NCBI GenBank assembly: GCA_026785985.1
Contig: JAJAYX010000205.1
Coordinates: 1 to 29,372, forward strand
Reading direction: 5' to 3'
DNA: 29,372 nucleotides
Source: Rudanella sp.
GTDB lineage: Bacteria; Bacteroidota; Bacteroidia; Cytophagales; Spirosomataceae
Shown: positions 16,765-25,841 of the stretch, piece after piece
Position numbering within the stretch: position 1 is the stretch's first letter
Layout: each line of letters starts with the position of its first letter
Translations under genes and position numbers: made by a program
The notes under the pieces: model-generated
Database searches by the model: none
The model's input: the letters and a program-made list of their open reading frames with translations, nothing else
What the model was told of the DNA's origin: nothing

Positions 16765-18195
16765 TCAATTATCCACTGTCCCAAACGCCACTTTGCCTTT
16801 ATCCGAATTAAAGCCACTGCCTCCGATTATAAACGTCCCGTTGGAAATACCCACACCATATCCATTCTTGGTATTGGCCGGGGCGTTATCCGTGATCGAC
16901 CGAACCGGCTGCCAATTTGTACCAATGCGCAGAAACACATAAGCGGACCCCTGGTCGGTGTTGGCCCCATTGTCATTTCTAAAGGCACCGACGAGGGCGT
17001 AATCCCCTGATATAGCTACACTAATGCCAAACTGATCGTCTAATGCCCCATCGCTGGCAGTCAGTCTGGCTTGTTGAGTCCAGGTACTGCCACTGCGCAC
17101 AAATACGTAAGCCGAGCCTTGGTCGGTGTTGGTTTCAATGTTGTCTTTGTAAGCACCGACGAGGGCGTAATCCCCTGATATAGCTACACTAATGCCAAAC
17201 TGATCGTCTAATGCCCCATCGCTGGTAATGAGTTTAGGTTGCTGGAGCCAGAAAGTACCACTTCGCGCAAATACGTAAGCCGAGCCCTGGTCAGTATTGG
17301 CCCCGTTGTCATCTCTAAAGGCCCCGACCAGGGCATAATTCCCTGATATAGCCACGCTGGAGCCAAAAATGTCATTAGCGGCCCCATCGCTGGCAATGAG
17401 TTTAACCTGCTGGGGCCAGAGGGTGCCGCTTCGCACAAACACGTAGGCCGAGCCTTGATTCGTGTTGACCCCATTGTCATCGCTAAGGGCACCGACCACC
17501 ACGTAATCCCCCGAAACGGCCACACTGTTGCCAAAATTATCATCAGCCGCCCCGTCGTCGGCGGTGAGTTTAGCTTGTTGAGTCCAGCTACTGCCAGTTC
17601 GCACAAACACATAAGCCGAGCCTTGGTTATTGTTGCTCCCGATGTCATCAGCGAAAGCCCCGACCACCACGTAATCGCCTGAAATGGCCACGCTAGCGCC
17701 AAAAAAATCGCTGGCGGCCCCGTCGCTGGCGGTAAGTTTAACCTGCTGGGTCCAGGTGCTGCCATTGCGCACAAACACGTAGGCCGAGCCTTGCTTACTG
17801 TTGGCGCCGATATCATCGGCAGGTGTACCGACTACCGCGTAATCACCAGAAATGGCCACACTAAAGCCAAACTGATCTTCAGCTGCTCCATCGTTGGCGA
17901 AGCGATCTACAGGCGCAAGGTTATTGGCTGATGTAATGGCTAAGGGAGCGCAGTTTTGTCCGTCGAATAGATACACAGTGCCTTTATCGAGGTCATAAAC
18001 AAATGCACCGGGTTGTGGATTCACGATAGCATTGCGTTGAGCCGTGGTAAGCCGGGGCGGGTAAAAGGCTTTGTCGGTAACCTTCAGGTCTAGCACCGCC
18101 GAAGGATGAGGCTGACCGCTCATACCGATTTGGGCAAACGCGGGCTGGGCAAGCAGCGAGCAAAAGAGCAGGGAAAAATAGAGTATTGGTTTCAT
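16765..18195 (-). CDS. Secreted FG-GAP repeat protein
   Basis: 476-residue exported protein. Residues 1-21 form a signal peptide ending AFAQ. Residues 30-90 are the N-terminal module common in Bacteroidota surface proteins (PSAVLDLKVTDKAFYPPRLT, then a VYDLDKGTVYLFDG segment). Six near-identical FG-GAP units of 56 residues follow (102-436, the last one of 55), each with a DGAxxDxFGxSVAISGDY strand pair, VVGAxxDDxG and QGSAYVFxR, then a degenerate seventh unit (437-476). The repeats suggest a beta-propeller-like extracellular domain. No T9SS C-terminal sorting domain is seen, so the export route beyond the inner membrane is unclear. The gene is divergent from the Gfo/Idh/MocA gene and upstream of osmC. 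Confidence 0.88.
   Translation of the reverse strand: MKPILYFSLLFCSLLAQPAFAQIGMSGQPHPSAVLDLKVTDKAFYPPRLTTAQRNAIVNPQPGAFVYDLDKGTVYLFDGQNCAPLAITSANNLAPVDRFANDGAAEDQFGFSVAISGDYAVVGTPADDIGANSKQGSAYVFVRNGSTWTQQVKLTASDGAASDFFGASVAISGDYVVVGAFADDIGSNNNQGSAYVFVRTGSSWTQQAKLTADDGAADDNFGNSVAVSGDYVVVGALSDDNGVNTNQGSAYVFVRSGTLWPQQVKLIASDGAANDIFGSSVAISGNYALVGAFRDDNGANTDQGSAYVFARSGTFWLQQPKLITSDGALDDQFGISVAISGDYALVGAYKDNIETNTDQGSAYVFVRSGSTWTQQARLTASDGALDDQFGISVAISGDYALVGAFRNDNGANTDQGSAYVFLRIGTNWQPVRSITDNAPANTKNGYGVGISNGTFIIGGSGFNSDKGKVAFGTVDN
16888..17892 (-). repeat. Six 168-base tandem coding units (FG-GAP)
   Basis: The coding region for residues 102-436 consists of six units with 168-base period (last one 165). 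Two adjacent units share an exact 73-base identity (16985-17057 and 17153-17225, offset 168), while other units differ at many positions. This is coding repetition and points to recent duplication or gene conversion between those two units. Confidence 0.9.
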
Positions 18196-18232
18196 ATTAG
18201 GTTTGTTTATCAGATGATTGTCTCAAAACTGT

Positions 18233-18240
18233 CAAAAATA
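18233..18240 (-). promoter_or_regulatory. Possible -7 promoter element for the FG-GAP gene
   Basis: Minus-strand TATTTTTG matches the Bacteroidota -7 consensus TAnnTTTG exactly and lies 37 bases before the FG-GAP start codon. TTTG/TTG triplets lie upstream, but only 8 or so bases away, too close for a normal -33 element, so the call rests on the -7 match alone. Confidence 0.3.
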
Positions 18241-18393
18241 ACAGCAAACAAGGCATCCGTTTAAGAAGCGGCTCCTGATTGAAAACATGATGGAGTCAAT
18301 ATGGCAAAATTATCCAGATAGTAGGGCCTGGAATTGTATAAATGCGACATTCTCCCCATCTTAGTCGTATCAATCTTAAATCCGATAACACTG

Positions 18394-19707
18394 ATGCAAT
18401 CTTTCCTCAACCGCCGGGAATTTCTACAGCAAAGTAGCGCGGCTGCCCTGAGCCTTGCCGTTTTCCCGTCCCTGAAACGGCGCGTGGCACCATCCGGTGT
18501 GGCACCATCCGACAAACTGCGGGTGGCGCATATCGGCGTAAACGGCATGGGCACCAACCACCTCAACTGGTTCGCCAAACTGCCCGAAGTGGATATTGTG
18601 GGCCTCTGCGATGTGGACGAAACCCATTTGGCCAAAGCCCTCGATACGTTGCGGAAACACGAGACCTATGCGAATCGACCGGCAGACAGCGTTAAAACCT
18701 ACGCCGACTTCCGCCGTATCCTCGACCGGAAAGACATTGATGCCATCACCTGCGCGACCCCCGACCATTGGCACGCCCAAATCGCGATTATGGCGTTTCA
18801 GGCCGGGAAAGATGTGTATGGCGAAAAACCGCTCTCCTACAGTGTGGGTTAGGTACAGAAAATCCTCAAGGAACTGAACCGGCACGACCGGATTTTTCAT
18901 CTTGGCACCCAAATCCACGCGGGCGATAACTACCACCGGGTAGTCGAGATCATTAAGGCGGGGGTCATTGGCAAAGTGCATACCGTGCGGCTTTGGAAAA
19001 CCGGCAATCCCCCGGTGCTTGGCCCGGCCAACTACCAAACCCCACCCAGCACCCTGAACTGGGATATGTGGCAAGGCCCCGCCCCCGTCTCGCTCTATAC
19101 GCCGGAACGCTGCCATTTCACCTATCGCTATTTTCTGGATTATTCGGGGGGCGTGTTTCAGGATTTCTGGTGCCACATTGCCGACGTTGTTTGGTGGGCC
19201 ATTAACCCAACGGGCCTGCGAAGCATCCGGGCCAAGGGCGGCCTTCCCGAAGGCATTGGAGATGCCCCCAACTGGATTGATATTGACTATGAATTCGACA
19301 ACCTGAACCTGCACTGGACAAGCACCCCGCCCAACGTGCCGGGAGCCGAAAAACGGGGAATTGGGGCTTATTTTGAGGGTGACAAAGGGACATTACTCTG
19401 CGATTATAACTCGCGGGAGATCACCATCAACGGCGTACCCATGCCCGATGTGGCCGAAATACCGATCACTCTCGAACGCTCGCCCGGCCACCAGCAGAAC
19501 TTCGTGAATGCCGTGAAATCGCGGACACAACCAGAATCGAACCTGGCTTATGCCCGGCAGATGACCATGCCCATGCACCTCGGCCTGATTGCCTGGCGAC
19601 TCGGCGAACCGCTGGAATGGAACCCCCGCAAAGAGAAATTCCGGCACAATGCCGAGGCCAACGCCATGCTCAATCGGGAGTATCGGAAGGGGTGGGATTT
19701 GGTGTAA
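18394..19707 (+). pseudogene. Gfo/Idh/MocA family oxidoreductase, amber-interrupted
   Basis: One frame of 438 codons encodes a Gfo/Idh/MocA oxidoreductase but is cut by an in-frame TAG at 18850-18852. Before it are a Tat signal (NRREFLQQSSAAALSLAVFP), a Rossmann strand (LRVAHIGVNGMG), LCDVDETHLAKA, CATPDHWHAQIA and GEKPLSYSVG. After it, the same frame continues without loss: KELNRHDRIFHLGTQIHAGD, the C-terminal sheet domain and ending KGWDLV. The stop replaces one residue; relatives often have Glu there (from memory), so GAG to TAG is likely. The first part (152 residues) lacks the substrate domain; a GTG at 18976 could start the second. The ATG at 18394 directly precedes the Tat motif. It is followed after 14 bases by ltaE. 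Substrate would be a sugar or derivative. A sequencing error is possible. Confidence 0.85.
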
Positions 19708-19721
19708 ATTTAACCAATTTT

Positions 19722-20738
19722 ATGACAATAGACCTTCGTAGCGATACCGTTACGCAACCCACTCCCGCCATGCGCGAGGCCATGTTTTCGGCCCCGCTGG
19801 GCGACGATGTATTTGGCGACGACCCGACCGTGAACACCCTTGAAGCCAAAGTAGCTCAATTGTTTGGCATGGAAGCGGCCCTGTTTTGTGCCAGCGGCAC
19901 CCTGACCAATCAACTGGCGATCAGAACCCACACCCGCCCCGGCGATGAGGTGATCTGCGACCAACTCTCGCATATTTATCTGTATGAAGGCGGAGGGATT
20001 ATGGCCAATTCGGGGGTGTCGGTGGCGTTGCTGCCGGGCGAACGGGGCAAACTCACGCCCGCCCTTATTCGGGATGCCATCAATAACCCTGCCGACCCAC
20101 ACCGGCCTTTGTCGCGCTTGGTGAGCCTCGAAAACACCATGAACAAGGGGGGAGGTTGCTATTATACCCTACCCGAAATTGCCGCCATTCGGCAACTTTG
20201 CGCGGAACAAAACCTGCCCCTGCACCTCGATGGGGCGCGGCTGTTCAATGCCCTGATCGAAACGGGCGAAAGCACCGAATCGCACGGCCAACTGTTCGAT
20301 TCGATCAGCATTTGCTTGTCGAAGGGGTTAGGATGTCCGGTTGGGTCATTGCTATTAGGTAAGCGTGATTTTATTGCGCAGGCTCGCCGGTATCGGAAAC
20401 TGATGGGAGGTGGCTGGCGGCAGGCTGGTTTTTTGGCCGCAGCGGGCATCTTCGCCCTCGACCACCACGTGAACCGCCTAAAACTCGACCATGCCCGCGC
20501 CCGCAAAATTGGAGCAATGCTGGCCACCCGTCCCGAAGTGGATGAAATTTACCCCATCGACACCAACATTGTGATTTTCAGGCTTCCCGATACGATTCTG
20601 GCCGTTGATTATGTTGCGCAACTGGCCGAAAAAGGCATCCGCGCCGTTACGTTTGGCAAGCATTTGGTGCGGTTCGTAACCCATCTCGATTTCACCGACG
20701 AACATCTGAACGAAATGGAAAAGAGGTTAACCCTATGA
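19722..20738 (+). CDS. ltaE: Low-specificity L-threonine aldolase
   Basis: 338-residue cytoplasmic PLP enzyme that splits L-threonine or L-allo-threonine into glycine and acetaldehyde. Hallmarks are [19 protein letters not shown] at the N-terminus, [34 protein letters not shown] (D170, R173) and PLP lysine K201 in [14 protein letters not shown]. The ATG at 19722 matches the family N-terminus; codons upstream belong to the tail of the preceding gene in another frame. It lies 14 bases after the Gfo/Idh/MocA frame and overlaps the next gene by ATGA (20735-20738), so it belongs to a plus-strand operon. Confidence 0.95.
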   Translation: MTIDLRSDTVTQPTPAMREAMFSAPLGDDVFGDDPTVNTLEAKVAQLFGMEAALFCASGTLTNQLAIRTHTRPGDEVICDQLSHIYLYEGGGIMANSGVSVALLPGERGKLTPALIRDAINNPADPHRPLSRLVSLENTMNKGGGCYYTLPEIAAIRQLCAEQNLPLHLDGARLFNALIETGESTESHGQLFDSISICLSKGLGCPVGSLLLGKRDFIAQARRYRKLMGGGWRQAGFLAAAGIFALDHHVNRLKLDHARARKIGAMLATRPEVDEIYPIDTNIVIFRLPDTILAVDYVAQLAEKGIRAVTFGKHLVRFVTHLDFTDEHLNEMEKRLTL

Positions 20739-21856
20739 CCAATATCATTGCCTCCACGCCGGGCCGGATTTGCCTGTTCGGTGAACACCAGGATTACCTT
20801 GGCCTGCCCGTGATTGCGGCTGCCATTTCGCGCCGGATGAACATCGAAGCAGGCCGAATTGACTCCGGTGATGCCCCGGCTGAAATCCGTTTGTCGCTGC
20901 CCGATGTTGGTAGCGACAAACGCTTTACGATACCCCAATTTCCGCTGACTTATACCAACAAACGCGACTATTTCCGGTCGGCCATAAACGTGCTGCACCG
21001 CGATGGGCTTCGGTTTTCGGCAGATATTGAGGGGCGCGTTTGGGGTAATATTCCGATCAATGCCGGTACATCGAGTTCGTCGGCTTTGATTGTTACGTGG
21101 TTAAATCTTCTGAGCCAATTGGCCGATGAACCGCGAACGTATTCGCCCTCGCAGTTGGCCGAGTTTGGTTATGTGGCTGAGGTTCTGGAGTTCGGTGAGC
21201 CGGGCGGTATGATGGATCATTACTCAACAGCGACTGGGGGCATCATTTATTTAGAATCCAAACCCAAAATTCGGGTGGAGTCGTTCCCGTTTGGGGGCGC
21301 AGATTCGGGCTTGGGGGCGTTCGTACTGGGCGATTCGCGGGAGCCGAAAGACACTATTGGCGTATTGCGGCACGTGAAATACGGAATGCTCGATGCCATG
21401 GCCAAGATGCGGGCCTTCGATCCGGCGTTTTCGCTGGAGACGATGCCTGCCGATGCCATCACCGACTACGACCACCTGCTCACCTCCGACGAACGCGCCC
21501 TTGTACGGGGCAACCTCTCCGACCGCGACGTGCTCCACACGGCCCTCGCCATGTTCCGCAGCGGCACCATCGACCATGTGTTGCTTGGCCAATTGCTGAC
21601 TACTCACCAGACAAGCCTTCGCGAAGCCAAGCGGGTGTCGACCCCCAAAATCGACCGGATGATCGACGCGGCTTTGGAAGCCGGTGCGCTGGGCGGCAAA
21701 ATCAACGGGTCGGGTGGGGGAGGGTGTATGTTTGCTTATTCGCCCACCAAGCCCGAAGCCGTGGCCGAAGCCATTGAGCAGGCTGGGGGCAGAGCGTATG
21801 TTATTACAGTGGCTGAGGGAACGAGCGTAACAACAAAAACGGGAACCGGCAGTTAG
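20735..21856 (+). CDS. Galactokinase-like GHMP kinase
   Basis: 373-residue small-molecule kinase of the GHMP superfamily. The N-terminal signature is PGRICLFGEHQDYLGLPV (9-26), related to the galactokinase GRxNLIGEHxDY motif; the ATP loop is INAGTSSSSAL (108-118); GGMMDHYSTATGG carries the likely catalytic D161; the third motif is KINGSGGGGCMF near 325-336. The order and the D161 motif favour a galactokinase-type sugar 1-kinase, but the sugar-contact sequence (HQDYLGLP rather than HTDYNGG) differs from GalK, so another sugar or a mevalonate-like substrate is possible. Translation is coupled to ltaE by an ATGA overlap. No galT or galE is nearby, arguing against a plain Leloir role. Confidence 0.85.
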   Translation: MTNIIASTPGRICLFGEHQDYLGLPVIAAAISRRMNIEAGRIDSGDAPAEIRLSLPDVGSDKRFTIPQFPLTYTNKRDYFRSAINVLHRDGLRFSADIEGRVWGNIPINAGTSSSSALIVTWLNLLSQLADEPRTYSPSQLAEFGYVAEVLEFGEPGGMMDHYSTATGGIIYLESKPKIRVESFPFGGADSGLGAFVLGDSREPKDTIGVLRHVKYGMLDAMAKMRAFDPAFSLETMPADAITDYDHLLTSDERALVRGNLSDRDVLHTALAMFRSGTIDHVLLGQLLTTHQTSLREAKRVSTPKIDRMIDAALEAGALGGKINGSGGGGCMFAYSPTKPEAVAEAIEQAGGRAYVITVAEGTSVTTKTGTGS

Positions 21857-21876
21857 TCGATAGTGGTTAACTAATT

Positions 21877-23466
21877 ATGCGAATTGATACCAGAAATCTA
21901 AGAAAAGAAGATTACGCCGACCTCAAAGAGGCCATGATTGAATCGTACAGTGGCATTGGGGGCGATTATTGGGGAAAAAACCTGATCGACAAACTCCTGC
22001 GAATTTTCCCCGAAGGACAGTTCTGCGTAGAGGTCGATGATAAAGTGGTAGCCTGCGCCCTCGCCATCCGGGTGAAATACGCCGATTTTGGCGATAGCCA
22101 CACCTACAAAGAAATTACAGGCGGCTACACATTCGATACCCACAGCCCCAAAGGAGACTGGTTCTACGGCATCGAGGTATTTGTTCACCCCGATTACCGC
22201 GATCTTAGGCTCGGTCGGCGGCTTTATGATGCCCGTAAAGAACTCTGCGAGCAATTGAACCTTAAAGGCATCATGGCCGGGGGGCGTATTCCCAATTACA
22301 GCCGCTACGCCGACGAACTGTCGCCCCGTGAGTTTATTGCGAAAGTGAAACAGAAAGAGATTTACGACCCCACGCTGAGTTTCCAGCTTTCCAACGACTT
22401 CCACGTCAAGAAAGTCCTGCGGGGCTATTTGCCCGGCGACACGGAGTCGAAAGAATTTGCCACATTGCTGGAATGGAACAACATTTATTACGTGGATGAA
22501 AAGAAGAAACGGTCTCACTCCGATTCCATTATCCGGCTGGGCGTGGTGCAGTGGCAAATGCGTCTTTTTCCGACAGTGGAGGCATTTTTCGATCAGGTCG
22601 AATTTTTTGTGGATGTTGTCAGCGACTACAAAGCTGATTTTCTGGTGTTGCCGGAGTTTTTCAATACGCCCCTGATGGCCGAGTTCCACGATTTGCCCGA
22701 ACCGCAGGCCATCCGCAAACTCGCCGAATATACTGATCAGGTACGCGAGCGGCTGATCAAATTCGCCATTTCCTATAACGTGAACATTGTGGGGGGGTCT
22801 ATGCCGCTGGTTGACGACGGAAAACTATATAACGTGGCTTATCTCTGTCGGCGCGACGGAACGTACGAAGAGTATCGGAAGGTGCATATTACGCCTAATG
22901 AAGTGCGGTTTTATGGCATGGTAGGTGGCTACGAAGTACGGTCGTTTGACACGGATTGTGGCCGAATCGGGATGATGATCTGCTACGACGTGGAGTTTCC
23001 CGAACTGGGCCGGATGCTGTCGGCGCAGGGCGCGCAAATCCTGTTTGTACCGTTCCTGACCGATACCCAAAACGGCTATTACCGCGTGCGGAATTGTGCG
23101 CAGGCGCGGGCCATTGAAAACGAGTGTTATGTGGCTATTTCGGGTTGTGTAGGTAACCTGCCTAACGTACCCAACACCGATATTCACTATGCTCAATCGG
23201 CGGTATTTACGCCTTCCGATTTCCAGTTTCCCAACAACGCGATCAAAGCCGAAGCCACCACCAACACCGAAATGGTGCTCTTTGCCGACGTGGACTTGTC
23301 GCTCCTGAAAGAACTCCACGAATACGGCTCCGTACAGAACCTAAAAGACCGCCGGACGGATTTGTATGAAGTAACGGTAAAGCGACCCTCAAAGCGGGCC
23401 TCCAAAAAAGCATCTCACGACAATGATCCCGAATATGTGGCCCCGATTCTTGTGGTAACGCCCTGA
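21877..23466 (+). CDS. GNAT acetyltransferase-nitrilase fusion protein
   Basis: 529-residue cytoplasmic two-domain protein. Residues 1-205 form a GNAT acyltransferase domain with an acetyl-CoA loop around DYRDLRLGRRLYDA (106-119). Residues about 218-500 form a carbon-nitrogen hydrolase (nitrilase) domain with the full Glu-Lys-Cys triad: E260 in LVLPEFF, K335 in YRKVHIT and C369 in MMICYDVEFPE. The tail is basic and low complexity (KRPSKRASKKASHD). This fusion is known in many bacteria, annotated as bifunctional GNAT/carbon-nitrogen hydrolase; the natural substrate is not established. It begins 20 bases after the GHMP kinase, so it is probably the last gene of the ltaE operon; it converges with the membrane protein at 23487. 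Confidence 0.92.
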   Translation: MRIDTRNLRKEDYADLKEAMIESYSGIGGDYWGKNLIDKLLRIFPEGQFCVEVDDKVVACALAIRVKYADFGDSHTYKEITGGYTFDTHSPKGDWFYGIEVFVHPDYRDLRLGRRLYDARKELCEQLNLKGIMAGGRIPNYSRYADELSPREFIAKVKQKEIYDPTLSFQLSNDFHVKKVLRGYLPGDTESKEFATLLEWNNIYYVDEKKKRSHSDSIIRLGVVQWQMRLFPTVEAFFDQVEFFVDVVSDYKADFLVLPEFFNTPLMAEFHDLPEPQAIRKLAEYTDQVRERLIKFAISYNVNIVGGSMPLVDDGKLYNVAYLCRRDGTYEEYRKVHITPNEVRFYGMVGGYEVRSFDTDCGRIGMMICYDVEFPELGRMLSAQGAQILFVPFLTDTQNGYYRVRNCAQARAIENECYVAISGCVGNLPNVPNTDIHYAQSAVFTPSDFQFPNNAIKAEATTNTEMVLFADVDLSLLKELHEYGSVQNLKDRRTDLYEVTVKRPSKRASKKASHDNDPEYVAPILVVTP

Positions 23467-23486
23467 GATTATATCTCTGTAGACGC

Positions 23487-25775
23487 TCACTTTGCTTTAT
23501 CCCGTTGCCGGATGCTGTATTCGTCTTTCGGAAACAGGTCGGTGTTAATTTCTTTGCCAACGGGTTGGTTTCCCGCTAACCCGCGTGTATGCGACTGGTA
23601 CTTAGCCAGTAAGCCCCATAAGTTAATCCCCGCCGAGCCATAATGCGCCTGGCTAAACGGCGTGTTTGCCCGCTGCTGGATAGCGTTCCAGTCCACCGTA
23701 ATGGGCTGATTACTACCGATCAACACCAGATCGTCTACGTACACGATATACGGAAAAACGCTCTGAAACGTGTTGCGAATCCTGACCGTGGGTGCCCACG
23801 TAACGGCGTAGCCACCGGGCCGGAGCCGCGACAGAAGCAACTGAAAATACTCTCGTGAATACACATTTCCTGAGAAAGCGGAAGTAGGTCGGAGCGCGTC
23901 GGCTTCGATCACGTCGTAACGTGTCGAGTCATGTTGGAGGGCATAGCGGCCATCCCGAAAAATGAGCCGGAGACGCTTATCCGACAAGATCGCGTTCACC
24001 GTGCTATCGTCAGCTTCGGCTCCATAATCGGCTACAAGTTGGGCCTGATTGCTCACAATCTCGAAGCAGTCGATTTGACGGGTTTCGGCGCGGCCCCCGA
24101 TGCCATGTACCGTGCCGCCCGATCCCAGGCCAATCACGGCAACGCGCTCCGGGCGGGGGTGCATCATCACAGGCAAGGCACCCAACAATGTGTGAACTTC
24201 GTCGATGGAGTAGGGGAGGCCACTCTGCCCCAACCCATTCACAAACACCACACCTGAGCGGTGATTGGGTAGGAGTTTGATGGTTGATACGCCCGACTCG
24301 TTTTCGTTGAACAACAAATCTTCGGCTTTATCAACACCATTCAGCCGCTGCCACAAATGCGGATTGTCGGGAATGAGTAGCAGGGCAAGAATCTGCACCA
24401 CCGTCAGCACCGACACTGCCAGCGCGTTGAGGTGCCGGCGGGCAAACAGAATGAATCCATACCCAATGCCCAGGCTGGCAATGAGTTTGATGAGGGTTGC
24501 CGTGCCCAGTACTGGAAAGCCGTACCACGTTACCCACCAGGCTCCCACTGCCGAGCCAACAATGTTCACAAATTGCAACCAACCCACTTTGCGGCCCACC
24601 TCCTCGAACCGATCCTGAATAAGGGATTGTGAGACCGAGAAACTCAGACCCATCAGAAACGTAGGTACAAACAGCAGAAACAGCGGTATCAGGGCATAGG
24701 TGAACACGGCAAAGCCCGGCGACAGTACCGGCTCCCCACTTTTGAAATACTGCCACAGAAAATCGAGCGCGGAAACCCGGCCAATGGCATTCACAAACAC
24801 GCCCACCGATGCCGCTGTGTACAGATACAGCCCTACTTGTGCCCACAGAAACACCCGTTCGCGCCGGGCGGGTGAGCGAAATCGTACCCGTTTTCCTAAC
24901 CAGATCCCAACCAGTGTGCCGAGGGCCATCGACCCCAAATAAACCGCCAGCAAGACCGAAAACGTCAGTGAAACGGACTTGATCAGCGTTTCGAGTACCC
25001 GAAACCAGATCAACTCCAGCGAGAGAGCCGCCAAACCGGAGAGAGCGTATTGAATGGACCAAACCGTGAGCGCGGGGGTGAAGCGCATGGGGGCCTGGGG
25101 TTCGAGATGGAGGGCTGGTTCACCTGTATCGTCTGTCCCCACGCCCTGTGCCCTACGCCCCAAACCCCACGCCCCCACCACGCACAGGCCGTTGAACACC
25201 ACGCCTACCCAAATTGACGATTCATAACCCATTTGCCGAACCAGCAGAAACCCGGTGACGAACGCCCCGACAGCCGCGCCGAGTGTATTGACAAAATAGA
25301 GCAGACTGATATAACGTGCCTGAGCCGGGCCATCGCCAAACCGGAACGCCCGCGAGAGGGCCGGGAGCGAAAAACCCATGAGAAACGTGGGCAACAGTAA
25401 CACCGTGAACACCACGGCATACATAATTACCGGGCTGTTGTTGGTGATAGGACTATTCACGTACAGAACATCATACAAAATCCATTTGCTCAAAGCAGCA
25501 AAGGCCATGATGCCTGCTTCGGCTAACAGGAAATAGCGCAGGTTTTGGGCTGCCGATGCCCGGTCCGCCAAACGGCCCCCAATGAGGTAGCCCAGGCCCA
25601 GACCCGTCATAAACGCCGATACAATCAGGCTGATGCTGACGGTGTCGGAGCCGGTGTAGAATACAAGGAGTCGCTGCCAGATCACCTGATAAAGCAGCGC
25701 GGCAAAACCCGACAGAAAAAAGAGGCCGTAAAGCAGTGGTAGAAACGGACTTGAAGGGCGGTTAGAATGAGTCAT
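23487..25775 (-). CDS. Fused MFS-like / spermidine synthase-like protein
   Basis: 762-residue membrane protein. Residues 10-475 contain about 12-14 hydrophobic segments in MFS-like or SpeE-associated order (for example SPFLPLLYGLFFLSGFAALL, and GLGLGYLIGGRLADR as an MFS-type loop). The C-terminal soluble domain (about 500-715) resembles spermidine/spermine synthase: SAM-type IGLGSGG (548-554), FEIV acidic strand, RDGRYAL and YDVIEADALRP (D626). The second acidic residue of the usual DxxD motif of aminopropyltransferases reads R629, so true polyamine synthesis is doubtful. Such fusions are widespread in bacteria with unknown function. It is convergent with the GNAT-nitrilase gene and divergent from the broken SDR gene. 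Confidence 0.85.
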   Translation of the reverse strand: MTHSNRPSSPFLPLLYGLFFLSGFAALLYQVIWQRLLVFYTGSDTVSISLIVSAFMTGLGLGYLIGGRLADRASAAQNLRYFLLAEAGIMAFAALSKWILYDVLYVNSPITNNSPVIMYAVVFTVLLLPTFLMGFSLPALSRAFRFGDGPAQARYISLLYFVNTLGAAVGAFVTGFLLVRQMGYESSIWVGVVFNGLCVVGAWGLGRRAQGVGTDDTGEPALHLEPQAPMRFTPALTVWSIQYALSGLAALSLELIWFRVLETLIKSVSLTFSVLLAVYLGSMALGTLVGIWLGKRVRFRSPARRERVFLWAQVGLYLYTAASVGVFVNAIGRVSALDFLWQYFKSGEPVLSPGFAVFTYALIPLFLLFVPTFLMGLSFSVSQSLIQDRFEEVGRKVGWLQFVNIVGSAVGAWWVTWYGFPVLGTATLIKLIASLGIGYGFILFARRHLNALAVSVLTVVQILALLLIPDNPHLWQRLNGVDKAEDLLFNENESGVSTIKLLPNHRSGVVFVNGLGQSGLPYSIDEVHTLLGALPVMMHPRPERVAVIGLGSGGTVHGIGGRAETRQIDCFEIVSNQAQLVADYGAEADDSTVNAILSDKRLRLIFRDGRYALQHDSTRYDVIEADALRPTSAFSGNVYSREYFQLLLSRLRPGGYAVTWAPTVRIRNTFQSVFPYIVYVDDLVLIGSNQPITVDWNAIQQRANTPFSQAHYGSAGINLWGLLAKYQSHTRGLAGNQPVGKEINTDLFPKDEYSIRQRDKAK

Positions 25776-25841
25776 GGCCGCAAGATATAGAATGATTCAT
25801 CGGTGGGCAAAACAGCGGGGTAGGTTTATGGTTATGGTTTC

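Noticed and set aside
16888..17892. Regularly spaced repeats that could suggest a CRISPR array
   Set aside because: The period is 168 bases and the sequence is a continuous coding frame of FG-GAP units; there are no short repeats with unrelated spacers.
18484..18511. 13-base direct repeat with 15-base period encoding VAPSG-VAPSD
   Set aside because: It is a two-copy repeat in the linker after the Tat signal, where length is not constrained; not enough to report as a finding.
18424..19314. 296-codon minus-strand open frame running through the amber codon of the Gfo/Idh/MocA gene
   Set aside because: It has no family resemblance and mirrors the conserved sense-strand protein; its continuity over the TAG is incidental.
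21898..22689. 263-codon minus-strand open frame within the GNAT-nitrilase gene
   Set aside because: The sense strand has complete GNAT and nitrilase motifs; the antisense frame has none.
23462..23480. Small hairpin between the convergent GNAT-nitrilase and MFS/spermidine synthase-like genes
   Set aside because: Only about 5 base pairs with a 3-base loop and no T run; too weak to call a terminator.
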